A DNA stretch of 64,000 nt, from NCBI RefSeq assembly GCF_001949145.1, contig NW_019091375.1, positions 2,227,443-2,291,442 of the forward strand. The letters are read 5' to 3'. The notes beneath the pieces are model-generated. The model made no database searches and was not told the DNA's origin. It saw only the letters and a program-made list of their open reading frames with translations. Made by a program: the position numbers and the translations under genes. Position 1 is the stretch's first letter. Every line of letters starts with the position of its first letter. Source of the DNA: Acanthaster planci. Its lineage: Eukaryota > Echinodermata > Asteroidea > Valvatida > Acanthasteridae. Positions 38,901 through 46,047 of this stretch are shown piece by piece.

Positions 38901-40023
38901 CATTATGTTGGCGTTGAGTGCTTACAACCTTAAACGATTTTATTTACACCTTAAGGAAACACCACGTGATGTTTGCAACGATGTGCTGACTAAAATGAAA
39001 CAAAATTGCTACCTGGCCGTTGTAATTCTGCTCTTTATTACGTACCCAAGCCTGTCAAGTGCCATCCTGGCCCTTCTGCCATCTGGATGTGATGAATTCT
39101 ACCTGGATGAAGCTGAAAAAGTCAAAGTTCTTCTTCTTCGATCAAACTACTCCATTGACTGTGAGACAGATCAACATTTAATGTATAACTACGCCGCCGA
39201 GGCCTCCTTGTGCTACATTGTTGGTTTTCCGTCAGTGTTGCTGATTACGCTGTGGATGAGTCGTCGGCGGAGAATGAAGAATGAGAGTGATCCTTCTTAC
39301 ATGTTAGGGTCAATAAATTACCTAGATCAAATGTCACTGTTCGTTGCAGATAACACGGCTGATCAGGATGCCGGGGCTCAAGTTAATGAGATCCCACCCG
39401 ATGATTTTTCCGGTATGGGTTCTCCAGATGACACACACAGTTTGAATGATGCTGCAACAAGCAACAATCAACCCTTGCTCATTCCATCGATTACCTCTCC
39501 AGCTGGAAGCATTACTTGGGAAACATTCCTGTGTGAAAATTACAAAGAAAAGTTCTGGTATTGGGAAATCGTAGAGCTTGCGCGCAAAATCTTCCAAGTC
39601 CTCTTCGTTCTATTGTTCGGTGCCGAGGATCACTTCACCCTCTTCGCGACCATTGTTCTCTCTGTTGGCTTTCTCGTCATCCATGCCTATGTGAAACCAA
39701 TGAAGCATGCTGCTGAACATCGCCTGCAGATGTGCTCCCTGGCAAGCATCTGTCTGAATCTGTTGACAGCTTCACTGTTGTTGTTGCCTAATGAGGGAGC
39801 TTTCACCAGCGAAACGAGGAAGGAGGTTTTAGCAGTATTTCTGGTTCTGCTCAATCTCACCCTCGTTGCTTTTGTGGCAGGTAGGTTGCAGGGTTTTTGT
39901 CAACAGACAGCATCTTACGTTATTGAAAGGACCGACTTTCAAACTAAGAGCTTGTTGCCCCTTCAAAAATTTAACACAGCGACAAACTGTATCCTCAACG
40001 GAAACATTTTAAAACCCCAATAA
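6214..40023 (+). CDS. LRR ectodomain / cysteine-rich / multipass transmembrane receptor-like protein (15 coding exons)
   Basis: Reconstructed exons: 6214-6386, 7507-7578, 8417-8488, 9187-9258, 10130-10198, 12216-12296, 12457-12537, 15051-15122, 16250-16321, 23883-24023, 24467-24535, 30348-30422, 35807-35878, 37577-37752, 37991-40023. Every junction is GT-AG, introns 1-13 are phase 2 and intron 14 is phase 1. The total is 3330 nt, or 1109 residues plus stop. Domains in order: signal peptide (about 1-22), LRR N-terminal cysteine cap (about 25-58), 13 leucine-rich repeats (about 58-373), ephrin-receptor-like cysteine-rich segments (about 385-620), about eight hydrophobic segments (about 621-1063) and a cytoplasmic tail. 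The membrane module is not rhodopsin-like. It carries a FWYWEIVELARKIFQ motif before a late membrane helix, which I recall from multipass cysteine-rich proteins of protists and marine invertebrates. Role inferred: cell-surface recognition or signalling; the ligand is unknown. The start at 6214 is the first ATG before the hydrophobic signal; the open frame upstream to 6142 has no ATG. Transcript evidence is absent. Confidence 0.85.
7507..7578 (+). CDS. Receptor exon 2: leucine-rich repeat
   Basis: A 72-nt exon between tttttgaag| and |gtaagt, phase 2 on both sides, encoding one 24-residue repeat (LDLGYNSLTRIERSTF...). It is nearly identical to exon 3, 910 bp downstream: four base differences, three of which change the residue. 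Confidence 0.88.
8417..8488 (+). CDS. Receptor exon 3: leucine-rich repeat, tandem copy of exon 2
   Basis: A 72-nt phase-2 exon encoding LDLGYNSLTRIERSSF..., bounded by tttggaag| and |gtaagt. It lies in the second copy of the 7405-9112 tandem duplication. It has kept an open frame, both splice sites and the LRR consensus positions, so it is likely used. Confidence 0.87.
9187..9258 (+). CDS. Receptor exon 4: leucine-rich repeat
   Basis: A 72-nt phase-2 exon after ttttttttctttag|, ending at |gtaagt. It encodes one repeat (LKLRSNKISTIESGGF...) with the normal L-x-L-x-x-N-x-I spacing. Confidence 0.88.
9398..9880. repeat. Degenerate CAAGTCA-type tandem repeat
   Basis: The heptamer CAAGTCA and close variants (acaagtcat, tcaagtcaa, caagtcac) recur irregularly through this stretch of intron 4. 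A short related cluster occurs at 58847-58915. No gene is visible in it. Confidence 0.7.
10130..10198 (+). CDS. Receptor exon 5: leucine-rich repeat
   Basis: A 69-nt phase-2 exon between caactgttcag| and |gtaagt, encoding LQLDNNDLEKFDADIL.... It is one codon shorter than the standard 24-residue unit. The long open frame overlapping it in another phase (10162-10572) has no domain and is a chance frame. Confidence 0.85.
10199..12215. other. Receptor intron 5, nothing recognised
   Basis: About 2 kb of intron. I see no conserved reading frame, no inverted-repeat element with clear ends and no RNA gene. Short open frames on both strands here have no domain signature. Confidence 0.5.
12216..12296 (+). 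CDS. Receptor exon 6: leucine-rich repeat
   Basis: An 81-nt phase-2 exon (acceptor ttcttccaatag|, donor |gtaaga) encoding CEIQLSSNKLKSLSPLTFSG and following residues. It is three codons longer than the 72-nt unit. Confidence 0.84.
12457..12537 (+). CDS. Receptor exon 7: leucine-rich repeat
   Basis: An 81-nt phase-2 exon (acceptor ctttttgcag|, donor |gtaagt) encoding AVSNNSIEKIPPRLIYQ.... The intron before it is only 160 bp. The repeat uses the 'NNSIEKIP' form, as in decorin-like LRRs. Confidence 0.84.
12538..15050. other. Receptor intron 7 with a truncated inverted-repeat element
   Basis: A 2.5-kb intron. It contains the left end of a short inverted-repeat element at 14095-14160 (annotated separately), a 20-base poly-T/G tract at about 14542-14561, and no supported exon. 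The open frame at 13114-13458 has no recognisable domain. Confidence 0.5.
14095..14160 (+). mobile_element. Truncated inverted-repeat (MITE-like) element, left end only
   Basis: The sequence cacccaatccgactacccac, then cgctacttataagtggggct, matches the terminal repeats of the complete elements at 30911-31134 and 57293-57576. No matching right end follows, so this copy is truncated. Confidence 0.7.
15051..15122 (+). CDS. Receptor exon 8: leucine-rich repeat
   Basis: A 72-nt phase-2 exon (acceptor tttttccaacag|, donor |gtaagt) encoding MDFSSNRIQSVATDAFEGV.... The first consensus leucine is replaced by Met, created across the splice junction. Confidence 0.87.
16250..16321 (+). CDS. Receptor exon 9: leucine-rich repeat
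   Basis: A 72-nt phase-2 exon (acceptor ttattttttgcag|, donor |gtaagt) encoding LYLSSNSIAYLPETVF.... It is followed by the longest TE-rich intron but one of this gene, at 7.6 kb. Confidence 0.87.
16495..16750. repeat. Degenerate AACGTT-rich array, possible transposon end
   Basis: Dense spacing of ACGTT/AACGT words (aacgttgcagcgacgtta, ggcgacgttgtggt, aaacgttcgtcagacg and others). A similar array, apparently in the opposite orientation, lies at 23100-23650 in the same intron. Confidence 0.5.
18120..20140 (-). mobile_element. Degenerate DIRS-like retroelement: RT/RNase H and tyrosine recombinase remnants
   Basis: Reading on the minus strand, 19440-18990 contains RNase H-like pieces in shifting frames: VVISTDASS, then NVVELHTIFNALRYL, then CVLTWEIL and TITDALSRGK. 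Next, 18536-18120 contains a recombinase-like stretch with MSWDLNKVLRMLPDGPFIPL and SRRGGELQAL, matching the 'RRSELHAL' region of DIRS-type tyrosine recombinases as I remember them. Upstream pieces (19950-19600) include reverse-transcriptase C-terminal-like DKNEADSIGILISF. Frameshifts and stops make it inactive. Order RT-RNase H-YR is diagnostic of DIRS elements. It lies antisense inside receptor intron 9 and its 5' part may run into the assembly gap. Confidence 0.75.
20281..20914. repeat. A-rich tandem repeat interrupted by the assembly gap
   Basis: On each side of the gap the same unit is seen: 'gaccgg(t/g)g(c/g)acgg(t/c)(c/a)aacttg(c/a)agt' followed by a run of about 30 A. The intervening sequence is undetermined, so more copies are likely within the gap. 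Long X-filled open frames spanning it are artefacts. Confidence 0.75.
20322..20850. other. Assembly gap, 529 undetermined bases
   Basis: A continuous run of N within receptor intron 9, flanked by poly-A tracts of the A-rich tandem repeat. Confidence 0.99.
21319..21470. mobile_element. Short inverted-repeat (MITE-like) element
   Basis: Left end ggcaagttcatacttcaggc and right end gcgcgaagtatgaaccggcc are imperfect inverted repeats (shared core ttcatacttc/gaagtatgaa plus GCGAATC/GCATTCG), 150 bp apart, with no coding capacity. Confidence 0.6.
21660..22500 (+). mobile_element. Penelope-like retroelement remnant: reverse transcriptase and GIY-YIG pieces
   Basis: The catalytic reverse-transcriptase motif RYVDDTFVIW is encoded at about 21702-21731, followed in frame, after one stop, by GLHSSIQFTIEQERNDSISF and LDVEVSR, typical of the RT of Penelope-like elements. 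After a gap of decayed frames, 22231-22497 encodes a GIY-YIG-like endonuclease fragment: KITCQCCKVYIGETGGDL, RLKENQAHYRKGEYEKSAI, then KHSHYEGHRINWDEAHL. RT followed by GIY-YIG is the hallmark of Penelope-like elements. Internal stops (about 21749 and 21916) and frameshifts make it inactive. Confidence 0.82.
23100..23650. repeat. Degenerate AACGTT-rich array, possible right end of a large element
   Basis: ACGTT/AACGT words recur about every 20-40 bases, ending in 'gtgcttgctagg', which resembles the terminal part of DNA transposons with ACGTT subterminal repeats. It pairs with the array at 16495-16750, about 6.5 kb upstream. Confidence 0.45.
23883..24023 (+). CDS. Receptor exon 10: two leucine-rich repeats
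   Basis: A 141-nt phase-2 exon (acceptor cttttttttcag|, donor |gtaaga) encoding two consecutive repeats, LDLSSNLLKTIPRGLRYL... and LYILSNSLSVLSMEMF.... It is the only LRR exon with two units, suggesting loss of an intron between two ancestral single-repeat exons. Confidence 0.88.
24467..24535 (+). CDS. Receptor exon 11: leucine-rich repeat
   Basis: A 69-nt phase-2 exon (acceptor tgttctacag|, donor |gtaggt) encoding LIISGNPITKLDDRVFSD.... The 'GNPI' form of the conserved Asn position is common in LRRs. The donor is slightly weaker than the others. Confidence 0.85.
24536..26160. other. Receptor intron 11, first part, nothing recognised
   Basis: About 1.6 kb without a supported exon or element. 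Open frames are short and lack family signatures. Known elements begin with the Tc1 fragment at about 26190. Confidence 0.45.
26190..26425 (-). mobile_element. Tc1/mariner transposase C-terminal remnant
   Basis: The minus strand encodes SNLTQLEAFAKEKWTNI, then SQETCRKLVDTYRNRLELV and a stop. This is the characteristic end of Tc1-family transposases, followed by a 'gggtatgaatatttttg' 3' untranslated motif common in that family. The catalytic DDE part is missing, so the element is a dead fragment. Confidence 0.82.
26430..27040. other. Intron 11 segment, unassigned
   Basis: Lies between the Tc1 fragment and the LINE. Short plus-strand open frames occur (for example 26863-27045) without a recognisable domain. 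It may be the 3' end or flank of one of the adjoining elements. Confidence 0.35.
27040..29210 (-). mobile_element. Degenerate APE-type non-LTR retrotransposon (LINE)
   Basis: Minus strand, 5' to 3': endonuclease N-terminal-like ARYQARDFANIAFLSATQLS and DEGSICEPEGGHNF (29190-29000); HITIFSAYAATLNSYIEDRE (about 28850-28930); RT finger region VKRATNRASSGK...FKAACQ...DKIKGSK (28049-27837); VFSVRQVYEKCIE (about 27650-27690); catalytic LFADDNNLAIF (about 27297-27335); GLTISLSKTEVLHKP (about 27210-27260); and C-terminal YLGRIFYLDRSTDKDTAAGI (about 27090-27150). Stops and frameshifts break it. Homology then stops near 27040. Lineage within the LINEs is uncertain. Confidence 0.85.
30348..30422 (+). 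CDS. Receptor exon 12: leucine-rich repeat
   Basis: A 75-nt phase-2 exon (acceptor tcctgttttcag|, donor |gtaagt) encoding LYIYNTHLRSIDGRPF.... It is a slightly divergent repeat, one codon longer than standard. Confidence 0.85.
30911..31134. mobile_element. Complete inverted-repeat (MITE-like) element with target-site duplication
   Basis: Left end cacccaatccgacaacccac and right end gtgggtagttggatcggttg are inverted repeats extending about 35 bp inwards through gctacttataag. Flanks are tatttag on the left and aatttag on the right, a 6-of-7 match consistent with a target-site duplication. No coding capacity, so it is non-autonomous. Confidence 0.82.
31640..33740 (+). pseudogene. Broken copy of a widespread repeated gene family of unknown function (PCHTQxVER family)
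   Basis: Successive plus-strand frames, interrupted by stops and frameshifts, carry pieces I recognise from a multicopy protein family seen in many invertebrate genomes: EDHYVVIAEPNGHF (about 32520-32560), AEGDDCNVNVGWKSGAVYQL (about 32661-32720, usually 'GCDGTNVNTGxxxGV'), IEHHLLCTDGLKNTN (about 33172-33216), DWDKEALTEPP (about 33535-33567) and YPCHTQSVERAVKVVSETSQ then AVCGTDQRDGFIR (about 33632-33730). The usual order is preserved. Function of the family is unknown to me. The copy number and decay suggest a mobile or amplified origin, but I see no termini. Confidence 0.65.
33750..35806. other. Receptor intron 12, distal part, nothing recognised
   Basis: About 2 kb of AT-rich intron without a supported exon, inverted-repeat element or RNA gene. 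Confidence 0.45.
35807..35878 (+). CDS. Receptor exon 13: last leucine-rich repeat
   Basis: A 72-nt phase-2 exon (acceptor cattatttcag|, donor |gtgagt) encoding VAMYGNSIESISDSVWQDM followed by GMNCRV. The closing Cys may start the following cysteine-rich region, since no separate LRRCT cap exon is evident. Confidence 0.85.
35879..37576. other. Receptor intron 13 with a (CCAA)n microsatellite
   Basis: A 1.7-kb intron containing a pure ccaa repeat at about 36362-36389. The open frame at 36905-37369 is cysteine- and arginine-rich but has no known domain and no splice signals joining it to the gene, so I treat it as chance. Confidence 0.5.
37577..37752 (+). CDS. Receptor exon 14: cysteine-rich (ephrin-receptor-like) start
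   Basis: Acceptor ttccacgacag| and donor |gtaagg, entered in phase 2 and left in phase 1. It encodes a Ser/Thr-rich stretch and then CTPCLQGTYGGPF..CRACSPG, the C-x2-C-x-GTY...C-x2-C pattern of ephrin-receptor-like (GCC2_GCC3) repeats. The exon carries the junction between the LRR ectodomain and the cysteine-rich stalk. Confidence 0.85.
37991..40023 (+). CDS. Receptor exon 15: cysteine-rich stalk, multipass membrane module, tail
   Basis: One 2033-nt exon (acceptor tatcttgcag|) to a TAA stop, residues 433-1109. It opens with further cysteine repeats (CLSCNNGTYV, CVVCPSGT, CPCVSNYYRRDRFGECFPCP, CQHGYEDFLCSQCITGYYS). Hydrophobic segments follow at about residues 621-643, 723-744, 772-795, 836-855, 959-975, 981-1000, 1012-1031 and 1045-1063, with a weaker one near 655-678. 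Between the third and fourth is an extracellular-type loop with LRSNYSIDCETDQHL. Between the fourth and fifth is a long acidic, Ser-rich loop (about 870-940), then FWYWEIVELARKIFQ. The acidic loop is probably cytoplasmic, because RRRRMKNE follows the fourth segment. Confidence 0.9.
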
Positions 40024-40106
40024 GGTTACACCCGACCAACTTTGAGCAACCATACTAAAAAAAAAAAAAAAAAAATGGACAGAAAATGTGCCTGCACAAG
40101 CGCACG

Positions 40107-40215
40107 GACACGGGTGAAGGCAGACCTGTTTTTAGAAAGCTCTTGGAAGTTCCTGGACAATCACTGAGTATAAAGTATTGATAAGTATGTACGTTGGGTA
40201 AGGGCAAAAAAACGG
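40107..40215. repeat. Dispersed repeat, second copy of the one near 740-870
   Basis: Shares 'agctctyggaa', 'cactgag', and exactly 'acgttgggtaagggcaaaa' in the same order with the copy near the window start. Confidence 0.5.
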
Positions 40216-43200
40216 AAATTTAATGACATTTCCCTTACGCAGTGTACATCTTGAAAAAAATGCATTCACAACTTCTACCAAGAAGACGATATATGTCACA
40301 AAATTATGTCAAAGATGTATTGACATAACTCCATTAGTAGTCCACAAACACCTACATATGGCTTAGTGAGGTGTAAACTGCACTGTTTGGTGTCAAAGGC
40401 TCACCTTCAAATTGACAAAAACAACATCTTAGATACTTAGCTTCTTTATCTTTCTAAGGTCGTAGGTAAGGAAACAAACCCGATTTCTTTATTACTGGGA
40501 GACAACATACGAAACTGTGCATGTTTTACACGGCAGCCATTTTAAAGTAAAGTTAATCCCGAAGAGGAGCCGCAAACTATGAGATCATCGAATCTTTTAC
40601 CTGTTGAATTTGCAAAAGGAATTCAATGCCATTTTTGGGCAGAAGCCGTAGGCATAATAGTCCCGGACGGAAGACCGATTAGCTTGTTTAAATTGAACTA
40701 TGGGAGCGGACACCTTACCGACGCTTTATGTTGCAGCAAAGTCAGCAAGTTTGCACACCTTCAAACGCAATGGAAGCCGTCAAAACTGTTGTTTTAAGAA
40801 ATCACAATTAATGATTTTTACCCCATTATAATATACACTTAGCGACGTTTATAGGGTACTTTTGTTATGAGGGCACTGGAGAAAGCCATATTACTTTTTA
40901 AAGATGTACTCTTTGCAATTGAAAATATTATGACTTTTAAAGTGTTTCTCGTGTCGTATTTACAGGGAGCGCGATTTGGACATTTTTAAAGATGATTTTT
41001 AAGACTGCGTGTTGCCGTCGTGCTGTCTTGTCCACCACTCACGTCTACCGCCTGCTCCGGCCACCCCAACAGTACTCCACACAGAGACGATGCCCCAGTC
41101 TTGATACCAACGGCGAGAGGCAAGCTTTGTTAAGCGATTGAATGGAAGCCCTGATCATTCGTGAACGAAAGGACGGCGTGATTGGCTTGGTGAACGGAGC
41201 GGAACTGGCAAACAGGTTTTGCTCCTGTGCCACTATTGTCAGAGAGTACTTTGGTTTAATCTCAGTAACTTTTAGTTGAATTTATATACATATGTATTTG
41301 TTTTGTTTTTGCTTGTTTTGTTGCTTTTTTGGGGGGAATGGGGTTCTCTTTAGTCTAGTTTGGAAAACTTCAAAAATTGTTGGATGTGTTTTTACGGTTA
41401 TCCAATCTCTCACTTGCACGCTGTCACACACACAAACAAATTCTGTTGCATAGGTGATTACGAAATTTCTACCTTCAATCATCCCGCAAAAGACGTGTGT
41501 TTAGTAGTGTATGGGTTTTAACTGCAGTGTTATCTAATTGTGCAGTGCTTGTAACTATTATGTACACTTAGTAATAGTTATGTTATGTTTATGGTACCAT
41601 GCACCGGGGGTTGCTACAGAGTCTGGGTTTGGTCACGTTTTGCACGCGCAGTTTAATTAGATTAACTAGCCTGCGTAAAGGGGTACCGATATTTTGCTGC
41701 AGTTTGCATTTTTTGAGCGGGTGGCAGATTCCTCTCGAAAGAACTCTGTGTCCTAGACCTGATATTTGATAAATATTTCAAGTATATAATAAAGGTTGCC
41801 ACTGAGTCTCCAAAACATTTGCAAGTGATGATGTTTAACCTTTTATGGGCAGGTTCGCACTTGGCACTCCTGCCTTTAATCAAGTACAAGTTTTCACTTT
41901 GATGATATTAATCACATAGTAGAGGGCCACAAGTTGTGTTTAAGGTCATGTTAACATTGTATTGCTAAGATATAACACAAAGACATTAATATCGTTTAAT
42001 ACACACATTTAATGTAACCTTTAATGAAAAAAAAAGAAATGTGTGTTTTGCGGTTAAATTGTTATATGCAAAATACATTGACAGTCGAATGAGATGATTA
42101 CTATAATCTATTAGGTTTAAGCTAAAGGTACGTGTATAGTTGAAGAGAACATACATGTGAATAGAGAACACCTCTGCACTGTTTATCGTCCAAGGGAAAT
42201 CTAAAGACGAGGTTGAACTTGATGCTGTATATGATACAGATTAAGAGTTACTAGATGTGGTTGCTTGCCACCTTTTGAACAAAGAACGTTCGGATTCATT
42301 GCCGACTGTGTTGTGATTCAAAATGCTTTGTTTCATTTTGTATTTGAAGATTCGTATTATTGAGCTCGTTTACTGCTTGTTACCGTTAGTGTTTTTGGTG
42401 AGTTTTTCTTATACCATTTTTGTTGTCGGCCAAAAATTTACATGCTGTACATACAACAAAATTTGTGGTGGGAATTATATGCCTGCTGAGAAAATTTGCA
42501 GGAGTAAAGACTGAGCGGCAGGATTTTTGTCCTGTTAACCAGAGCCAAAGCTGGATCCAGAACAATATTTTCGGAGGCGGGATAAAATTGGGGGGGGGGT
42601 TCCAAACTGTGCAATTTAGTTTTACTCTCCTAGATTTTCTATCGAAGGAGGCAATATTTGGCGGCATCTCTTCTCGTTTAAAGCGAGAAACAGAAATGAA
42701 ACAATCACTAAAAACCTTTTCTCTTCATGTTTCATGTTTAAAATTCTCCTTTTGGGGCCTAGCACCCTTGCTCCACCCTCATTTTTCTGAAGTTAGAGGT
42801 TGATGTTGTCACACGTTTTAGTCGCTTAGGCAAGTAAAGAAAGAAAGTCGGGACTGTGGAGACGATTAGACAGAGTGCCTAAACCCGCAGTTCAGATTGT
42901 GGTCACCAGCGCCTTATCCGGTACGATTTTGAAGAGAGAGTAAATGTAGACGCCTTTTATTCCACTACGAGTAGCCGAAATTAATGCTAGCTATTTGTTT
43001 AGAATGTAAATTCACAGGACTTACAAACAAATTTCCTTGACTGTTTCTGATGTATTGATTTAATGCAATATATACAGTACAACTGAATGCTGTGTTGACT
43101 CCCGTCACTTAATTCTTTGATGAACCTGCAAACACCTTAACATCGTATTTTGTTTACTAAACCTCCCCTTCTCCCCGAACTCAATTACCTGCATTTGAGT

Positions 43201-44508
43201 TTTTTTTAATAGAGCGATTTGAAACTTACTTTACGATCCTCTTGTTATACTGATCGCCACACCGGTCAATGAATTGGGACTAGGATCTTATTCATTTGTT
43301 ATCATGCATAACGTAAACAACGACGGTCATGTTGGGAGTTAATCAGGGGTGGAGCATACTCGGCAAGCAAAACCTCTCATTGGCACGACACTGCGAGAGG
43401 ACACGCGGCAGAACAAGGGGGCGTTCAGGTATTCTGCAAAATGAAAAAATAAAACAAAGCAAAAGAAAACACACACACACACAAAACGAACAAACAATCA
43501 GACCACACGACGGGCGACGACACAACGCGGCCCACGACGCAGCGCGTTTTGTGTATACACAAATTATGACAACGGAGATACGACAAAGGAAGGAAGCCGC
43601 CGTGCCGTCGCGTCGTACAGTTGCGTCGCCCATAGAACAGGCGAGGATGTGTGTCTGTCACCGCTTCTCTAAACTGAATTGTCGTCAATTTCAAGCAGTA
43701 TACCATAAAACTAAATATTCAATCACCCATTTTCCATTATTTGACAAACCATTTAGTAGGTTAATTCTAACCCTTAGGTTGTGGTTTTCTGCTTATTGGC
43801 CGACATTGGCATCGCTTTTCAGAGGGTCTGTGAAGATGTGTGCTTTGCGCACGGATGATAGACGAGCAACCGCACCAAGGCAGTATATGAATCAACTGCC
43901 TAAGGCCTGCAGTATTATACGTATGTACGGGAAGCATCTAAAGCTGCTAGGCCTAGGGACTTCAATGGGCGCAAGTACTATTTCCAGCCGCAGTCACAAC
44001 TTCTAGGCACGTATTCCGGCTGCTCGTATATTCCGAGGGGAAGCCAATGGAAAAGTAACGCTTCATGCAGCCTTTTTATCACCTTAGCACTACTCTGTCT
44101 GAAATTCTGCAAAGTTCTCCAAAGTTCCACTGTCGTGCTGCTTTCAGACGTTTCTACAGGTCAAGACTTTGGTAGATTGTAATGCAGAATATCTAATAGG
44201 TCAATATATTACCCTCACACGGTAAACCAAAACCAATCAGATGAAAACGGCCAGCATATTCCAATTAATAGGATGTTTCGTTATATCAAACCAACAAAGC
44301 CTTGGACATTCCTTTGGTAAACGAATAAAACTATAAAGAAATAAATAAATAGAGAGCCTACTGGTGAAATTATACATTCAAGTAGGGTAACAATTTGGGA
44401 TTTTTTTAATGAAAGAATTCTTATATTTTGTTGTCTCTATAAAGATAATGAGGTTTGCCTTCTCTGCCAATACAATACAGGTTTTTCATTTGATCAGTAG
44501 TCTCTGTT

Positions 44509-44736
44509 GTGTTTAATTCATTCAAAAAAATAAGAAAAAAAAGATTGAAAGCTTTATCCTTTTCCAGAAATGTCCAGTCTGGAGAATTTGGTTCTGCTGA
44601 TTGCCCTCCCTCCTTATGTTTGGGTAGAGCTAAAATTTCCGCCCCTGTTGTCTCTGCCATATACGAAAAGGCTAGGTGTACTCTTTGGTTTAACGAAATG
44701 TTGGCGAAACATGAGGCTAATGCTTACGAGGAATAA
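44509..44736 (+). pseudogene. Coding-like fragment, unidentified
   Basis: An open frame of about 75 codons ending SVSAIYEKARCTLWFNEM-like sequence (VVSAIYEKARCTLWFNEM). Composition looks protein-coding (balanced residues, AT-rich third positions), but I recognise no family and see no intact splice structure. It may be a decayed exon or transposon fragment. Confidence 0.25.
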
Positions 44737-44838
44737 ATAATTCACCAAGGTTACTTTTTAACACACGTCTTTAACTGGTCCACAATTAATCTTTAACCAA
44801 AAGGGGGGGGGTCGAGGCGTGCAGTTGGCAATTATTAC

Positions 44839-45047
44839 CCGTGTCCTAATGAGTTCCTTCCACTGTTACTGCATTATAAATGATGGAGCTCATTCCATCT
44901 TCGTTACAGAAGAAACACATAATGCTATCACTGCAATAATTGGAGATACCTAACTGATGAAGCGGTCTGGAAACATAAGGTGAGGTAAAATGGTAAAAGA
45001 CTGTCAGTTCTTGATTTTCTTCCTTTGCTTTCCTTCCATTAGTAAGT
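44839..45047 (+). repeat. Duplicated block, second copy at 48112-48327
   Basis: About 205 bp starting 'ccgtgtcctaatgagttcct' are matched at 48112-48327 with only a handful of substitutions and one 8-base duplication of 'gactgtca' in the second copy. Confidence 0.9.
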
Positions 45048-45067
45048 AATCAGTGCCATTGACTTAA

Positions 45068-45402
45068 TAAGTCTAACTTCTTGAAACCAACTCACATCCT
45101 GACTTGCTTCATTTACATTGATCATTAATTGTTACAATTACAAGATTAACGCAGTGAGAACACGATTTTATCTTTTATAGTATTAAACTACATGTATACG
45201 TATTTGTTGCTTTTGAGCCTGTATCTTGCAAAAATAAGTCTAACTTCTTGAAACCAACTCACATCCTGACTTGCTTCATTTACATTGATCATTAATTGTT
45301 ACAATTACAAGATTAACGCAGTGAGAACACGATTTTATCTTTTATAGTATTAAACTACATGTATACGTATTTGTTGCTTTTGAGCCTGTATCTTGCAAAA
45401 AC
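45068..45402 (+). repeat. Two-copy 167-bp tandem duplication
   Basis: The block starting 'gtctaacttcttgaaaccaa' at 45071 repeats at 45238 and ends both times in 'gagcctgtatcttgcaaaa'. I see no difference between the copies, so the duplication is recent or an assembly artefact. Confidence 0.93.
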
Positions 45403-46047
45403 TGTGGTATTATAACAACATTACCTCGAAATGGCAAAATTATGGATACTTGCAGGGTTCGAAATTTCAAACCGTATTTTTTAGCACACAAAGAGTATTG
45501 TCTTCCCGTTATTGTATTTCAAGAACACTTTTTTACTCATTTTGAAAGGATTATTAGTGCACATGGTCCTCCTGGATCTTTATTCAACAGAGCCAACTGA
45601 GCTCCAAAACCGTACGGTTCCCTCGATCGCTACGAGAAGCAAAACTTCCAGTATGCTTAAACTAGGAAAGGCTTGACTCAGAGTCTGGATGCAAGCCAAG
45701 GGTGCGCAGTGGCTTATATCTCTGCCAGCAAGCCCAATCTCAACGCGGCATCTTATGATTTCATCTTAATGGCTAAAGAGAGATTAGGAACCGTGACCTT
45801 CCACCTTAAATGTGAGCCTGTAAAACATTTCCCTCGTATACGGTTACTGTTCACGGTGTGTGCATGTACGTGTACGTGTACCAGCCCTGCTTTGTGGTAT
45901 TATCACGTGCGCAATAATTGAACTCGCTGCTAGGCGACCGAAGGTTTGATATTAAGTATATTATGAAATAAATTATAGCCCATTTGTTGAATGATAATAC
46001 GGTTGTTCTTTGAATTATGACTATACTTGCACGCGTTTGTAATTCAG

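Larger units (their letters stand above)
40024..44838. other. Intergenic region, no supported gene
   Basis: Follows the receptor stop. It holds a 19-base A tract at 40057-40075, the second copy of the dispersed repeat at about 40107-40215, and one canonical AATAAA at 41786-41791 that could be a distal polyadenylation signal but is 1.8 kb from the stop. The 225-codon frame at 43329-44006 is basic, low in hydrophobics and lacks any domain; I regard it as chance. Coding-like sequence at 44509-44736 is listed separately. Confidence 0.45.

Noticed and set aside
43329-44006. 225-codon plus-strand open frame
   Set aside because: Basic, unordered composition with no domain, signal peptide or splice context. 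It has overlapping long frames on the other strand, so it is likely a chance frame in locally GC-richer DNA.
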